From contig CM065700.1 of NCBI GenBank assembly GCA_017654935.2, forward strand, positions 49,632,491-49,696,490: 64,000 nucleotides of DNA, in the 5' to 3' direction. A program made the translations under genes and the position numbers. The DNA comes from Phymorhynchus buccinoides (Eukaryota; Mollusca; Gastropoda; Neogastropoda; Raphitomidae). Within the stretch, counting starts at the first letter, position 1; each line of letters begins with the position of its first letter. Shown in pieces: positions 31,162-39,282 of the stretch. Under the pieces are notes generated by a model. It was given only the letters and a program-made list of their open reading frames with translations. It was not told the DNA's origin and ran no database searches.

Positions 31162-32965
31162 TTTAGCCTTATGAGCTTTTCATGAGAACTACTTACACGT
31201 GATCATTTTTCAAAAATCATTTGCCCATATGAATTTTTCCTTGGTGGAGGTTTGCATAGCATTGGTGTTTGGGTTTTGTCGTTGTTGAGTTTAGTTGTAG
31301 TTGTTGCTGCTGCTTTGCCCATACAAAACATATGAACAGCTGAATGTGTATCAGGCATGAGAATTGTCAGAAGATCAGAGGATTAAGAATTTCTGACAGA
31401 GGATTGGCTTCTCTTGTCAGAGGTTTTGCCTTTTTATTCAGTGTTATCCTTTGTGTTAAATAGCATTGTAAAGTGATTTATCACTATATTAAGCCTTTTT
31501 GGTGGTGTAGGGAACTCATTTCAGTGTTGTCCCTCTTGACGACCCGTTTACCGCAGTTTTCAGGGAATTGGACTTCAGACTATTCTGATGCCTGATGTAG
31601 TCAATGAACTGTACAACACATATGAACAGCTGACTGTGTAGTCAATGAACTGTGTGTTGTAGCACCTTACACATATCGTGCAGAACTGTACAACACATAT
31701 GAACAGCTGACTGTGTAGTCAATGAACTGTGTGTTGTAGCACCTTACACATATCGTGCAGAAACTGTACAACACATATGAACAGCTGACTGTGTAGTCAA
31801 TGAACTGTGTGTTGTAGCACCTTACACATATCGTGCAGAACTGTACAACACATATGAACAGCTGACTGTGTAGTCAATGAACTGTGCGTTGTAGCACCTT
31901 ACACATATCGTGCAGAAACTGTACAACACATATGAACAGCTGACTGTGTAGTCAATGAACTGTGTGTTGTAGCACCTTACACATATCGTGCAGAACTGTA
32001 CAACACATATGAACAGCTGACTGTGTAGTCAATGAACTGTGTGTGGTAGCACCTTACACGTATCGTGCAGAACTGTACAACACATATGAACAGCTGACTG
32101 TGTAGTCAATGAACTGTGTGTTGTAGCACCTTACACATATTGTGCAGAAACTGTACAACACATATGAACAGCTGACTGTGTAGTCAATAAACTGTGTGTT
32201 GTAGCACCTTACACGTTGTAGCACCTTACACATATTGTGCAGAAACTGTTTTCTTTGGGGGAGTTTTACTCATTTTAGTGTGACTTCAATTAACTTCATG
32301 CTTTTTTATGTGACTTCAATTAACTTCATGCTTTTTTGTATGTGACTTCAATTAACTTCATGCTTTTTTTCTGAGCCGTAACATAACATTTAATTTAGAA
32401 CTAGCGCAACGCCTAGTACTAGCAATGCACCATACTAGTAACACCTAGTAACGGTAACGGCAAGTACTGGTAACGCTGAGTACAGCAAATTTGAAGCGAT
32501 TCGGTTAAGAAACGGCGGAGTTATAAGGCCCCGTTTCCCGTTGGCGCTGCTCTTGAGAGTGACGCGTTCTCCCGATTCTCTTCAAATTTGCTGCTAGGCG
32601 TTGCCCGGGCCATAGCAAGCCTCACAGCAAATTTGAATCAATTCGGTTAAGAAACGGCTGAGTTATGCGTGAAAAGGTGAAGCGGCGTATAGCGCGCGCG
32701 TTTCTGAACCGATTCGCTTCCGGTTTGGCACAACGATAGTCACCGTCCCCGGTCATCTACCTGCCAAATTCGAAGGCAATCGGCCCAGAAACACCGGAGC
32801 TACAGGCGCCGAAAGGCCGTCGGATGCGCGTTTCGCGCATTTGCCGAACCGCGCAAATGACACGGCCGCCTCGGTTGCCATTGCCATCGCCCCGTTAGGG
32901 CTCACAGCAAATTTGAAGCGAATCGGTCAAAAAACGGCGGAGTTATAAGGCCCGTTTCGTGTTTC

Positions 32966-33035
<70 letters not shown>

Positions 33036-35538
33036 CACAGTTGGCTTTTTACTATATGATTATGGATTGTCACTCAGGAGCTTTCGCACATCAAAACATT
33101 AGACAACATTGACCACTCTCATCACTCTTTACTATCAAAACAATAGACAACATTGATCACTCTCGTTACTCTTTACTATCAAAACAATAGACAACATTGA
33201 TCACTCTCATTACTCTTTACTATCAAAACAATAGACAACACTGACCACTCTCATCACCCTTTACTATCAAAACAATAGACAACATTGACCACTCTCATCA
33301 CTCTTTACTATCAAAACAATAGACAACATTGACCACTCTCATCACTCTTTACTATCAAAACAATAGACAACATTGACCACTCTCATCACTATTTACTATC
33401 AAAACAATAGACAACACTGACCACTCTCATCACTCTTCACTATCAAAACAATAGACAACACTGACCACTCTCATCACCCTTTACTATCAAAACAATAGAC
33501 ATTGACCACTCTCATCACTCTTTACTATCAAAACAATAGACATTGACCACTCTCATCACTCTTTACTATCAAAACAATAGACAACATTGACCACTCTCAT
33601 CACTCTTTACTATCAAAACAATAGACAACACTGACCACTCTCATCACTCTTTACTATCAAAACAATAGACAACACTGACCACTCTCATCACCCTTTACTA
33701 TCAAAACAATAGACAACACTGACCACTCTCATCACTCTTTACTATCAAAACAATAGACAACACTGACCACTCTCATCACTCTTTACTATCAAAACAATAG
33801 ACAACATTGACCACTCTCATCACTCTTTACTATCAAAACAATAGACAACATTGACCACTCTCATCACTCTTTACTATCAAAACAATAGACAACACTGACC
33901 ATTCTCATCACTCTTTACTATCAAAACAATAGACAACACTGACCACTCTCATCACTCTTTACTATCAAAACAATAGACGACATTGACCACTCTCATCACT
34001 CTTCACTATCAAAACAATAGACAACACTGACCATTCTCATCACTCTTTACTATCAAAACAATAGACGACATTGACCACTCTCATCACTCTTCACTATCAA
34101 AACAATAGACAACACTGACCACTCTCATCACTCTTTACTATCAAAACAATAGACAACACTGACCACTCTCATCACTCTTTACTATCAAAACAATAGACAA
34201 CACTGACCACTCTCATCACTCTTTACTATCAAAAGAATAGACAACACTGACCACTCTCATCACTCTTTACTATCAAAACAATAGACAACACTGACCAAGT
34301 CTTACTGTTGAAGGATACATTTTCTACTTTTTCAAAATGAACTTGCAATAATAATAAAAAAGTTTTTGTTTATGTGGGTTCACCATGGGCTATGATGATA
34401 TGTGAAGTGATGTGGGTTCACCATGGGCTATGATGATATGTGAAGTGATGTGGGTTCACCATTGGCTATGATGATATGTGAAGTGATGTGGGTTCACCAT
34501 GGGCTATGATGATATGTGAAGTGATGTGGGTTCACCATGGGCTATGATGATATGTGAAGTGATGTGGGTTCACCATGGGCTATGATGATATTTTGAAGTT
34601 TGTTGTTGTTGCTTTTTCCCCATTATAAATGTGTTTTAAGTTTGACCTAAGCCTGAAACACTGCCAGTATGTTTAATAATCTTTGTCGTGGCTGATTGTC
34701 GATGTTTTCGTTCTGTGATTGTCTGCCTTCCTCTGTGTCTGTTTGTCCGTCTTTTGTCTGTCACTATATTGTCCATTTATTTATTCATTTTCTCCCACAG
34801 AGCCTGTGCTGCCGCTCCTGCCGCAGAGACAGCCCAGAGACCTGTAACTGCCTGTGTCTGGAGATCCGCCTTCGCTCCACCCAGCACTCAACGGACGACC
34901 AGTCCAAGCTCCCCCCCTCCACCAGCGCGGCCAAGGTCAAGCAGGCCTGGATGGCCGACCGCCCTGCCCTGTTCCACGGGATCCCCATGCTGCCCGACAT
35001 GCCCGGAGCAGACGGATACCGGATCTGGAACAACAACGACCCCAAGGATCTGCAGCTGGATCTGGGCTGGTTCCGGAGTCCCGCCGCCTTTCCTGTGTCC
35101 ACCCACCCCATCGACACCAACCGGTCGGAAACGTCGGGGGATTTTGTCCCGACGTCCACGCCCAGGTTTCATCAGGGCCGCACGCAGCTCTTCATTCGCC
35201 CCGGGGTTCATTCGGCGGGGCGGGTCATCGCTAAGAGACAGCTGGGTCATCAAGGGTCATGGTCGCCTCCCATTGGTCGGCGTTGGTCGTCGAAGAGACG
35301 GTCATCCAGGAGAGTGCGTTCCCCTGTCCACACGCAGCAGCAGCAGCAGCGGGCGGGGCACCGCAGGAGGTCGTCGCTGCGAGCAGGGGGCGGTGTGCGG
35401 GCCGCTTCTCGCAGACATTCGCACAGGGAGCGGGGCATGCCTTTGTCGCACCAGGGGGAGGAAGAAGGGGAGGAGGATGGCTATTACGATAATGTGCGAG
35501 ACAGGAAGAGAGAGTCCAGGCATTTTGTTAGAGAGTGA
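13442..35538 (+). CDS. Unrecognised single-pass membrane protein with CC-rich cytoplasmic segment, four exons
   Basis: Exons 13442-13537, 15134-15286, 20814-20876 and 34801-35538 join in phase 0 throughout into about 349 residues. Residues 1-32 start MADLPIAAIV and contain one hydrophobic helix (about 6-30) ending CYCLK. Residues 33-104 plus the start of exon 4 hold repeated CC pairs (SNCC, CECC, ACNCC, KSCCP, CQCC, SLCCRSC, CNCLC). The long tail is hydrophilic: Pro/Ser-rich, then strongly basic with SR-like stretches and a Gln run, then acidic EEEGEEDGYYDN and RESRHFVRE. Lack of a cleavable signal and juxtamembrane Cys pairs suggest a palmitoylated or metal-binding adaptor, which is inference. 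I do not recognise the family. Support is consistent splice sites, phase-0 fit, and Cys-rich composition shared by exons 2-4. Exons 1-3 each seed a tandem array. Confidence 0.72.
13538..14107 (+). repeat. Tandem copies of the exon 1 helix plus donor, joined by (CCCTAA)n telomere-type repeats
   Basis: Donors AAG|GTAGG follow 13537, 13657, 13771, 13879, 13993 and 14107. Spacings are 120, 114, 108, 114 and 114 bp, all multiples of six because the length variation is in CCCTAA hexamers. Each unit encodes ATC...GTTGGTCTCTACCTG..CTCAAG (helix VGLYLLVMIGVILLCYCLK) followed by VGAPNPNPNP. The frame is open from 13388 to 14215. Confidence 0.95.
14215..14510 (+). repeat. Dispersed element S2, copy 1
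   Basis: Blocks TGGATGACTATGACTG, AACCTTCCCCAAAGCC, CTCAAATCCCTTTG, GATGTACCCTGGGCAAGG and CAGCTGCTCCCTCTACTATCTGGC reappear in reverse at 25585-25815. Confidence 0.65.
14588..15133 (+). repeat. Tandem array carrying the acceptor and 5' edge of exon 2
   Basis: Six upstream copies plus the genuine edge start at about 14643, 14730, 14817, 14888, 14974, 15060 and 15134. Units are 72-87 bp and contain TGTACATGTGCAG (acceptor), the GGTCGGGG..AGTCTAACTGCTGTG exon start and GAAGAAGGAGGGGGCTCAG. A 14-15 bp GCTGATGCTCTGGG block is absent from the short units. Confidence 0.9.
15134..15286 (+). CDS. Membrane-protein gene exon 2 (Cys-rich)
   Basis: 51 codons, phase 0, from acceptor GTGCAG (15128-15133) to donor AAG|GTCAGT. 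It encodes GRGRCSGESNCCAKKEGAQ then SCECCLALAEACNCC and SCLKSCCPDKK. An alternative start after CTCAG at 15191 is also phase 0 but has a purine-rich tract, so is less likely. The 5' edge is duplicated seven-fold upstream. Confidence 0.72.
15300..15380. repeat. Simple sequence after exon 2 donor: (GA)n, G-runs, (GT)n
   Basis: (GA)n, then G13-A-G18, (GA)n and (GT)n starting 13 bp after the donor. G-runs of this size can form G-quadruplexes on the coding strand. Confidence 0.9.
15526..15716. repeat. 56 bp tandem repeat, about three and a half units
   Basis: The unit contains GCAAGTCTGCCC(G/A)CACTGACTC and ACACACTTACACACACATGC. Confidence 0.85.
15820..20813 (+). repeat. 5 kb minisatellite of 37/40 bp units, about 130 copies of the exon 3 acceptor edge
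   Basis: The unit is TGTGTTTTATCCTTTCAG + ATGTCATGTTTAGACATCA(TCA). The two lengths differ by one TCA. Every unit carries a textbook polypyrimidine-AG acceptor followed by sequence matching the first 24 nt of exon 3 (ATATCGTGTTTAGACATCATCATG). Variants include TTGTATCC, ATCGTG and composite junctions near 16800, 17250, 18000, 19840 and 20310. ORFs reading MSCLDIIMCFILSDV are a consequence of the unit. Confidence 0.97.
20814..20876 (+). CDS. Membrane-protein gene exon 3 (21-residue Cys-rich exon at the end of the 5 kb array)
   Basis: The last TTTTATCCTTTCAG of the array is followed by 63 nt in phase 0 reading ISCLDIIMCQCCASDGTTLC plus Asp, then donor GTGAGT at 20877. CC-rich content and the phase-0/phase-0 fit with exons 2 and 4 support it. 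Its first 24 nt and acceptor are the unit of the preceding minisatellite. Confidence 0.65.
20884..21500 (+). other. Start of the last intron, with an AATAAT-type element
   Basis: Unique AT-rich sequence. An AATAATAATTAATAATGC..TATATAGCGC..CAATGCGCTTTTC element lies at 21105-21170. No coding signal. Confidence 0.5.
21500..21960. repeat. 112 bp tandem repeat, about four units
   Basis: The unit includes CACATCACTGTTATTCTATTC, CACTTGAACACTGTTGCCAG and CTCATCACGCTTTCTTC. The first unit is diverged, later ones nearly identical. The strand is pyrimidine-rich. Confidence 0.92.
22280..22528. repeat. Two (CA)n microsatellites (22285-22367 and 22484-22527)
   Basis: Long pure CA runs separated by about 115 bp of unique sequence. 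Confidence 0.95.
22530..23117. other. AT-rich intronic sequence
   Basis: Short CA/CG motifs at 22870-22905; otherwise nothing recognisable. Confidence 0.4.
23246..23715. mobile_element. 470 bp DNA transposon derivative with perfect 15 bp inverted termini
   Basis: CAGACCTGTTTACCC (23246-23260) and GGGTAAACAGGTCTG (23701-23715) are exact inverted repeats, and GGATAG occurs directly outside both ends (23240-23245 and 23716-23721). Sub-terminal sequence is also partly palindromic (AATTCCGGG/CCCGGGAATT types). CAG...CTG ends suggest hAT-like, but hAT elements make 8 bp duplications and only 6 bp match here, so the superfamily is open. Confidence 0.75.
23381..23641 (+). pseudogene. Zinc-finger-like N-terminal fragment of a transposase inside the 470 bp element
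   Basis: 86 codons with QKFSQKYFKVPEI and CKYCNVDFEISHGGISDI. The C-x2-C...HGG.SDI pattern resembles the BED-like finger at the N-terminus of hAT-related transposases and host proteins derived from them. The frame stops right after, so no catalytic domain remains. Confidence 0.5.
23851..24149 (+). mobile_element. SINE-like dispersed element S1, full-length copy
   Basis: About 300 bp starting CGCCTTGGCTTATAATTAAG, with GACAAGCTCCTAGCATAACATC, GGCTGCCCACGTGGCGGGGT, AATGTTCTCATCCCTAGCTG and GATCCCTGGAGTCTT, ending in a (CAA)n tail. Other copies: 29631-29929 (+), 49424-49570 (+, truncated), 53767-54066 (-), 63391-63555 (-, truncated). Confidence 0.8.
24186..25235. repeat. 81 bp minisatellite, about 13 units
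   Basis: The unit runs from CATTGTTGTTTGTTGTGTC through CTGACAATAACATCC to CATACAATCTTAATTG. 81 is divisible by three, so one frame stays open (MLCLFMLTI repeats), most likely by chance. Positions CTTATG/CTGATG and CTTAATT/CTGAATT vary in blocks, showing multi-unit duplication. Confidence 0.95.
25266..25301. repeat. Poly-C tract directly after the 81 bp array
   Basis: About 28 consecutive C, then TCCCCCACC. G-rich on the opposite strand. Confidence 0.9.
25585..25815 (-). repeat. Dispersed element S2, copy 2 (reverse)
   Basis: Reverse-complement blocks of the 14215-14510 copy: GCCAGATAGCAGAGGGGGCAGC, CCTTGCCCAGGGTACATC, CAAAGGGATTTGAGG and GGGGAAAGTCC. Confidence 0.65.
26166..26388. mobile_element. 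223 bp TTAA-flanked MITE with CCCC...GGGG ends (piggyBac-like)
   Basis: TTAA (26162-26165) then CCCCTTCACTGCC. Right end GGCAGTGAAGGGG then TTAA (26389-26392). A perfect 13 bp inverted terminus and TTAA duplication are the piggyBac-type signature. No coding capacity. Confidence 0.85.
26374..27075. repeat. 77 bp tandem array seeded at the right end of the TTAA MITE, about nine units
   Basis: The unit includes GGCAGGGGTTAATC, ATTTTGTGACGCTGGC, CCTGCGCGGAGCGAG and AAACTGTGGACA. The GGCAGGGGTTAA part is the MITE's right terminus with TGAA deleted plus the TTAA duplication, so the repeat unit spans the element-flank junction. Confidence 0.88.
27076..27990. other. Intronic sequence with short TGTGGCTGACTG repeats and an AATAAA-type element
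   Basis: TGTGGCTGACTGTG(G/T/C) imperfect repeats lie at 27455-27545. AAAGCGCTTAG..GGCGCTATAAAAATG and AATAAATAAAT at 27700-27775 are a reverse copy of the AATAAT/TATAGCGC family. CTCCTCCTCCTCC lies at 27895-27912. No exon recognised. Confidence 0.5.
27995..28577. repeat. 45 bp minisatellite, 13 units, open on both strands
   Basis: The unit CCTTCAGAAGACTAGGGTGC + ATACCAATACATCCACACAC + TGATA varies only at GGGTGC/GGATGC. 45 is divisible by three and contains no stop in one frame of each strand, giving 15-residue repeat ORFs both ways. No start context, homology or splice structure supports translation. Confidence 0.95.
28915..28990 (+). repeat. AATAAT / TATAGCGC-type element
   Basis: AATAATAATAATAATTAATAAC, TTTATATGGCGCAG and CTCAAAGCGCCTTAC. 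Confidence 0.6.
28991..29630. other. Intronic sequence without recognised features
   Basis: T-rich on the plus strand. 29140-29180 (GGAGTGGATGTATTGG) weakly resembles the reverse of the 45 bp repeat unit (CCAATACATCCAC). Confidence 0.4.
29631..29929 (+). mobile_element. SINE-like dispersed element S1, copy 2
   Basis: Same order of blocks as 23851-24149, ending ..GGTATGACAACAACAACAAG. Confidence 0.8.
29985..30185 (+). repeat. Dispersed element S5, inverse of 640-905
   Basis: GAGGCTTTATGCCGAACATTC, CCTGAGATGCGAATGCCACC and CTTGCCTGTCACGAACTAG match the reverse complement of 650-800. Confidence 0.6.
30279..30306. repeat. Poly-G tract
   Basis: About 26 consecutive G on the plus strand. Confidence 0.9.
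30625..30826. repeat. 200 bp (CT)n tract with C-runs
   Basis: A pure pyrimidine strand, capable of triplex (H-DNA) formation. A (GA)n tract (31119-31158) lies 300 bp downstream in the opposite sense. Confidence 0.95.
31605..32245. repeat. 78 bp minisatellite, about eight units
   Basis: The unit contains CTGTACAACACATATGAACAG, CTGACTGTGTAGTCAATGAAC and GTAGCACCTTACACATATCG. A related single GAACAGCTGAATGTGTA lies at 31333, suggesting the pre-amplification sequence. Confidence 0.93.
32268..32366. repeat. 29-32 bp repeat, three units
   Basis: TGTGACTTCAATTAACTTC + ATGCTTTTT(T). Confidence 0.9.
32400..32965. repeat. GC-rich block of degenerate repeats around a CAGCAAATTTGAAGCGA motif
   Basis: CACAGCAAATTTGAA(G/T)C(G/A)A followed by TTCGGTTAAGAAACGGC(G/T)G and AGTTATAAGGCCC occurs near 32482, 32633 and 32904. 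A diverged relative (CTGCCAAATTCGAAGGCAAT) lies near 32761, and an inverted partner CTTCAAATTTGCTG at 32581. CpG density is far above the neighbourhood. The origin is unknown. Confidence 0.6.
32966..33034. repeat. Poly-C (33) followed by (CA)n
   Basis: A C-run abutting CACACA at 33000, directly after the GC-rich block, resembling a 3' tail. Confidence 0.9.
33085..34297. repeat. 44 bp minisatellite, about 27 units
   Basis: The unit runs from TATCAAAACAATAGACAACA(C/T)T to GACCACTCTCATCACTCTTTAC. Two units near 33500-33545 lost ACAACA. Variants are scattered along the array. Confidence 0.95.
34370..34592. repeat. 38 bp tandem repeat, six units
   Basis: GTGGGTTCACCATGGGCTATG + ATGATATGTGAAGTGAT, ending about 200 bp before the exon 4 acceptor. 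Confidence 0.93.
34801..35538 (+). CDS. Membrane-protein gene exon 4 (terminal exon, long hydrophilic tail, stop)
   Basis: A strong acceptor (TTCATTTTCTCCCACAG) precedes a 245-codon GC-rich exon beginning SLCCRSCRRDSPETCNC and ending RHFVRE-TGA. GC and CpG content are far above the surrounding AT-rich intron, and the frame stays open. It includes PGADGYRIWNNNDP, a basic Arg/Ser region with QQQQQ, and an acidic patch with YYDN. The 79 bp around the stop codon is duplicated directly downstream. Confidence 0.82.
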   Translation, partial: SLCCRSCRRDSPETCNCLCLEIRLRSTQHSTDDQSKLPPSTSAAKVKQAWMADRPALFHGIPMLPDMPGADGYRIWNNNDPKDLQLDLGWFRSPAAFPVSTHPIDTNRSETSGDFVPTSTPRFHQGRTQLFIRPGVHSAGRVIAKRQLGHQGSWSPPIGRRWSSKRRSSRRVRSPVHTQQQQQRAGHRRRSSLRAGGGVRAASRRHSHRERGMPLSHQGEEEGEEDGYYDNVRDRKRESRHFVRE

Positions 35539-35668
35539 GTGTCGGGCGGCCACGAGTCGTGTGGGTCTGGCGTATCTAGGTCATTAGGAAGAGAGAGTCC
35601 AGGCATTTTGTTAGAGAGTGAGTGCCGCGCGGCCACGAGTCGTGTGGGTCTGGCATATCTAGGTCATT
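35507..35668 (+). repeat. 79-80 bp direct duplication spanning the stop codon of the membrane-protein gene
   Basis: AGGAAGAGAGAGTCCAGGC...GTTAGAGAGTGAGTG and GGCCACGAGTCGTGTGGGTCTGG recur at about 35507-35585 and 35587-35668. The second copy includes the stop codon context in the 3' UTR. Confidence 0.9.
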
Positions 35669-35843
35669 TTGGCGAGGCGTTTTTCACTTTATTATAAAGG
35701 TTAGTTCAGTTTTCCAGAAGTGCAGTTGCCTCTTTTTGCTATCTGGAGGTCAGTTCAATGCATCTCTCTGCCCCCCTCTCTCTTCCTCTCTCTCTATTTA
35801 TTTCTCTCACACACACACATCAAAGTACAGTTACTCTGTGTTG

Positions 35844-35849
35844 AATAAA
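35844..35849 (+). terminator. Candidate polyadenylation signal AATAAA
   Basis: AATAAA lies 306 bp after the TGA of exon 4, followed by a T-rich stretch (35860-35885). It is the first canonical hexamer after the stop on this strand. Confidence 0.45.
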
Positions 35850-36599
35850 TTGAATGTCATTTTTTCTGGTTTAACCTTTTTTCATTCCTGTCCTAATGTT
35901 GGTTATCTCCCCCCCCCCCTATCCTTTTTATGCGTCTCGTTTCTTTATTTGGATAATTGATGTCTAAGCAGAGTGACAGGGAACTGCAAATGCTGCAATC
36001 TATTTCTTGCCAAACAAGGCCTCAGCGTTCCTGAGTCCACAGTGTGTTTTGTGTGTGTTTTGTTGTTAGATCTGAACCCAACTGTGCATAGAATAGACAG
36101 TACAGAAATGTGTCTCTTATTTATCTGCTGTAAGTTCTGAATAGCATCGCCATCACTGCTGCTGACATTTAAAAAGAGAAGAGAGAAAGAGGAATAAATC
36201 GCAAACAAGTAAACTCAGGATTATCAGGTGGAAATATTCAAGTTATCCGTCCATTTTGCTTTGTTTTACATATTGTTTTAAACCATGATGTTTGTGATGA
36301 TGGTGGTTGTCTACTGCAAGAAGAGAGAAGAAGAAGATTATTTATTTCATTCATTTCTATTCATGTCCTGTTGCAATTTGGCATCTTTGTACATTGCAGG
36401 GCTGATAACATTGACTGGAACTGTGTGTGTTTGTGTGTGTGCACACGTGCGTGCGTAAGTACATGTGCGCACAAATTGTTAGTGTACTGTAGTAGTAATT
36501 TAAACTGTGTATTTTAAAAAATCAATTTTGTTTCTGTATCCATACCATTTTTACAATACAGTGAGTGAATCAGTTTTGCTGATATTAAATTGTTTACTC
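35850..36599. other. Spacer downstream of the membrane-protein gene
   Basis: Short C-run and GT-rich stretches (36421-36455) only; no coding or mobile signal recognised. Confidence 0.4.
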
Positions 36600-39195
36600 T
36601 GTAGACCAGAGAGACAAAGAATTGAAGGCCTGGTTTATTCTTGGAATGCTTCTCCAGTTTAGAAAGGCAAAGAATTGAAGGAAGGCCTGGTTTATTCATG
36701 GAATGCTTCTCCGGTTTAGAAAGGCAAAGAATTGAAGGCCTGGTTTATTCATGGAATGCTTCTCCGGTTTAGAAAGGCAAAGAATTGAAGGCCTGGTTTA
36801 TTCATGGAATGCTTCTCCGGTTTAGAAAGGCAAAGAATTGAAGGAAGGCCTGGTTTATTCATGGAATGCTTCTCCGGTTTAGAAAGGCAAAGAATTGAAG
36901 GAAGGCCTGGTTTATTCATGGAATGCTTCTCCGGTTTAGAAAGGCAAAGAATTGAAGGAAGGCCTGGTTTATTCTTGGAATGCTTCTCCAGTTTAGAAAT
37001 GCAAAGAATTGAAGGAAGGCCTGGTTTATTCATGGAATGCTTCTCCAGTTTAGAAAGGCATAGAATTGAAGGAAGGCCTGGTTTATTCATGGAATGCTTC
37101 TCCGGTTTAGAAAGGCAAAGAATTGAAGGCCTGGTTTATTCATGGAATGCTTCTCCGGTTTAGAAAGGCAAAGAATTGAAGGAAGGCCTGGTTTATTCTT
37201 GGAATGCTTCTCCAGTTTAGAAAGGCAAAGAATTGAAGGCCTGGTTTATTCATGGAATGCTTCTCCAGTTTAGAAAGGCATAGAATTGAAGGAAGGCCTG
37301 GTTTATTCTTGGAATGCTTCTCCAGTTTAGAAAGGCAAAGAATTGGAGGAAGGCCTGGTTTATTCATGGAATGCTTCTCCGGTTTAGAAAGGCAAAGAAT
37401 TGAAGGAAGGCCTGGTTTATTCATGGAATGCTTCTCCAGTTTAGAAAGGCATAGAATTGAAGGAAGGCCTGGTTTATTCATGGAATGCTTCTCCAGTTTA
37501 GAAAGGCATAGAATTGAAGGAAGGCCTGGTTTATTCATGGAATGCTTCTCCGGTTTAGAAAGGCAAAGAATTGAAGGAAGGCCTGGTTTATTCATGGAAT
37601 GCTTCTCCGGTTTAGAAAGGCATAGAATTGAAGGAAGGCCTGGTTTATTCTTGGAATGCTTCTCCAGTTTAGAAAGGCAAAGAATTGGAGGAAGGCCTGG
37701 TTTATTCATGGAATGCTTCTCCGGTTTAGAAAGGCAAAGAATTGAAGGAAGGCCTGGTTTATTCATGGAATGCTTCTCCGGTTTAGAAAGGCATAGAATT
37801 GAAGGAAGGCCTGGTTTATTCATGGAATGCTTTCCGGTTTAGAAAGGCATAGAATTGAAGGAAGGCCTGGTTTATTCATGGAATGCTTCTCCGGTTTAGA
37901 AAGGCATAGAATTGAAGGAAGGCCTGGTTTATTCTTGGAATGCTTCTCCAGTTTAGAAAGGCATAGAATTGAAGGAAGGCCTGGTTTATTCTTCGAATGC
38001 TTCTCCAGTTTAGAAAGGCATAGAATTGAAGGAAGGCCTGGTTTATTCATGGAATGCTTCTCCAGTTTAGAAAGGCAAAGAATTGAAGGAAGGCCTGGTT
38101 TATTCATGGAATGCTTCTCCGGTTTAGAAAGGCATAGAATTGAAGGAAGGCCTGGTTTATTCTTGGAATGCTTCTCCGGTTTAGAAAGGCAAAGAATTGA
38201 AGGAAGGCCTGGTTTATTCATGGAATGCTTCTCCAGTTTAGAAAGGCAAAGAATTGAAGGAAGGCCTGGTTTATTCATGGAATGCTTCTCCAGTTTAGAA
38301 AGGCATAGAATTGAAGGAAGGCCTGGTTTATTCATGGAATGCTTCTCCGGTTTAGAAAGGCAAAGAATTGAAGGCCTGGTTTATTCATGGAATGCTTCTC
38401 CGGTTTAGAAATGCAAAGAATTGAAGGAAGGCCTGGTTTATTCATGGAATGCTTCTCCAGTTTAGAAAGGCAAAGAATTGAAGGAAGGCCTGGTTTATTC
38501 ATGGAATGCTTCTCCAGTTTAGAAAGGCAAAGAATTGAAGGAAGGCCTGGTTTATTCATGGAATGCTTCTCCGGTTTAGAAAGGCATAGAATTGAAGGAA
38601 GGCCTGGTTTATTCTTGGAATGCTTCTCCGGTTTAGAAAGGCAAAGAATTGAAGGAAGGCCTGGTTTATTCATGGAATGCTTCTCCAGTTTAGAAAGGCA
38701 AAGAATTGAAGGAAGGCCTGGTTTATTCATGGAATGCTTCTCCAGTTTAGAAAGGCATAGAATTGAAGGAAGGCCTGGTTTATTCATGGAATGCTTCTCC
38801 GGTTTAGAAAGGCAAAGAATTGAAGGCCTGGTTTATTCATGGAATGCTTCTCCGGTTTAGAAAGGCAAAGAATTGAAGGAAGGCCTGGTTTATTCATGGA
38901 ATGCTTCTCCGGTTTAGAAAGGCAAAGAATTGAAGGAAGGCCTGGTTTATTCATGGAATGCTTCTCCGGTTTAGAAAGGCAAAGAATTGAAGGAAGGCCT
39001 GGTTTATTCATGGAATGCTTCTCTGGTTTAGAAAGGCAAAGAATTGAAGGAAGGCCTGGTTTATTCTTGGAATGCTTCTCCAGTTTAGAAAGGCATAGAA
39101 TTGAAGGAAGGCCTGGTTTATTCATGGAATGCTTCTCTGGTTTAGAAAGGCATAGAATTGAAGGAAGGCCTGGTTTATTCATGGAATGCTTCTCA
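36600..39195. repeat. 57 bp minisatellite, about 45 units, open on both strands
   Basis: The unit runs from AAGGCCTGGTTTATTCATGG through AATGCTTCTCCGGTTTAG to GAAAGGCAAAGAATTG. Its length is 3 x 19, giving 19-residue repeat ORFs on both strands (MNKPGLPSILCLSK.. minus; RPGLFMECFSGLE.. plus). Units lacking AAGG (53 bp) break the frames at several points. Variants CAGTTT/CGGTTT, CATAG/CAAAG and TCATGG/TCTTGG form higher-order groups. Confidence 0.96.
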
Positions 39196-39282
39196 AGTTT
39201 CCTGTGCTTTTTATCATCATCTAACGATCTTTGAAACAAACCTGTCCTCATATTCAAACAAAGCTGATCCTTTGTTCCCCGC

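Noticed and set aside
34785..35553. Other long open frames over exon 4 (both strands)
   Set aside because: A GC-rich exon lowers stop frequency in all frames. Only the SLCCRSC frame continues the Cys-rich, phase-0 reading from exons 2 and 3 and begins at a strong acceptor.
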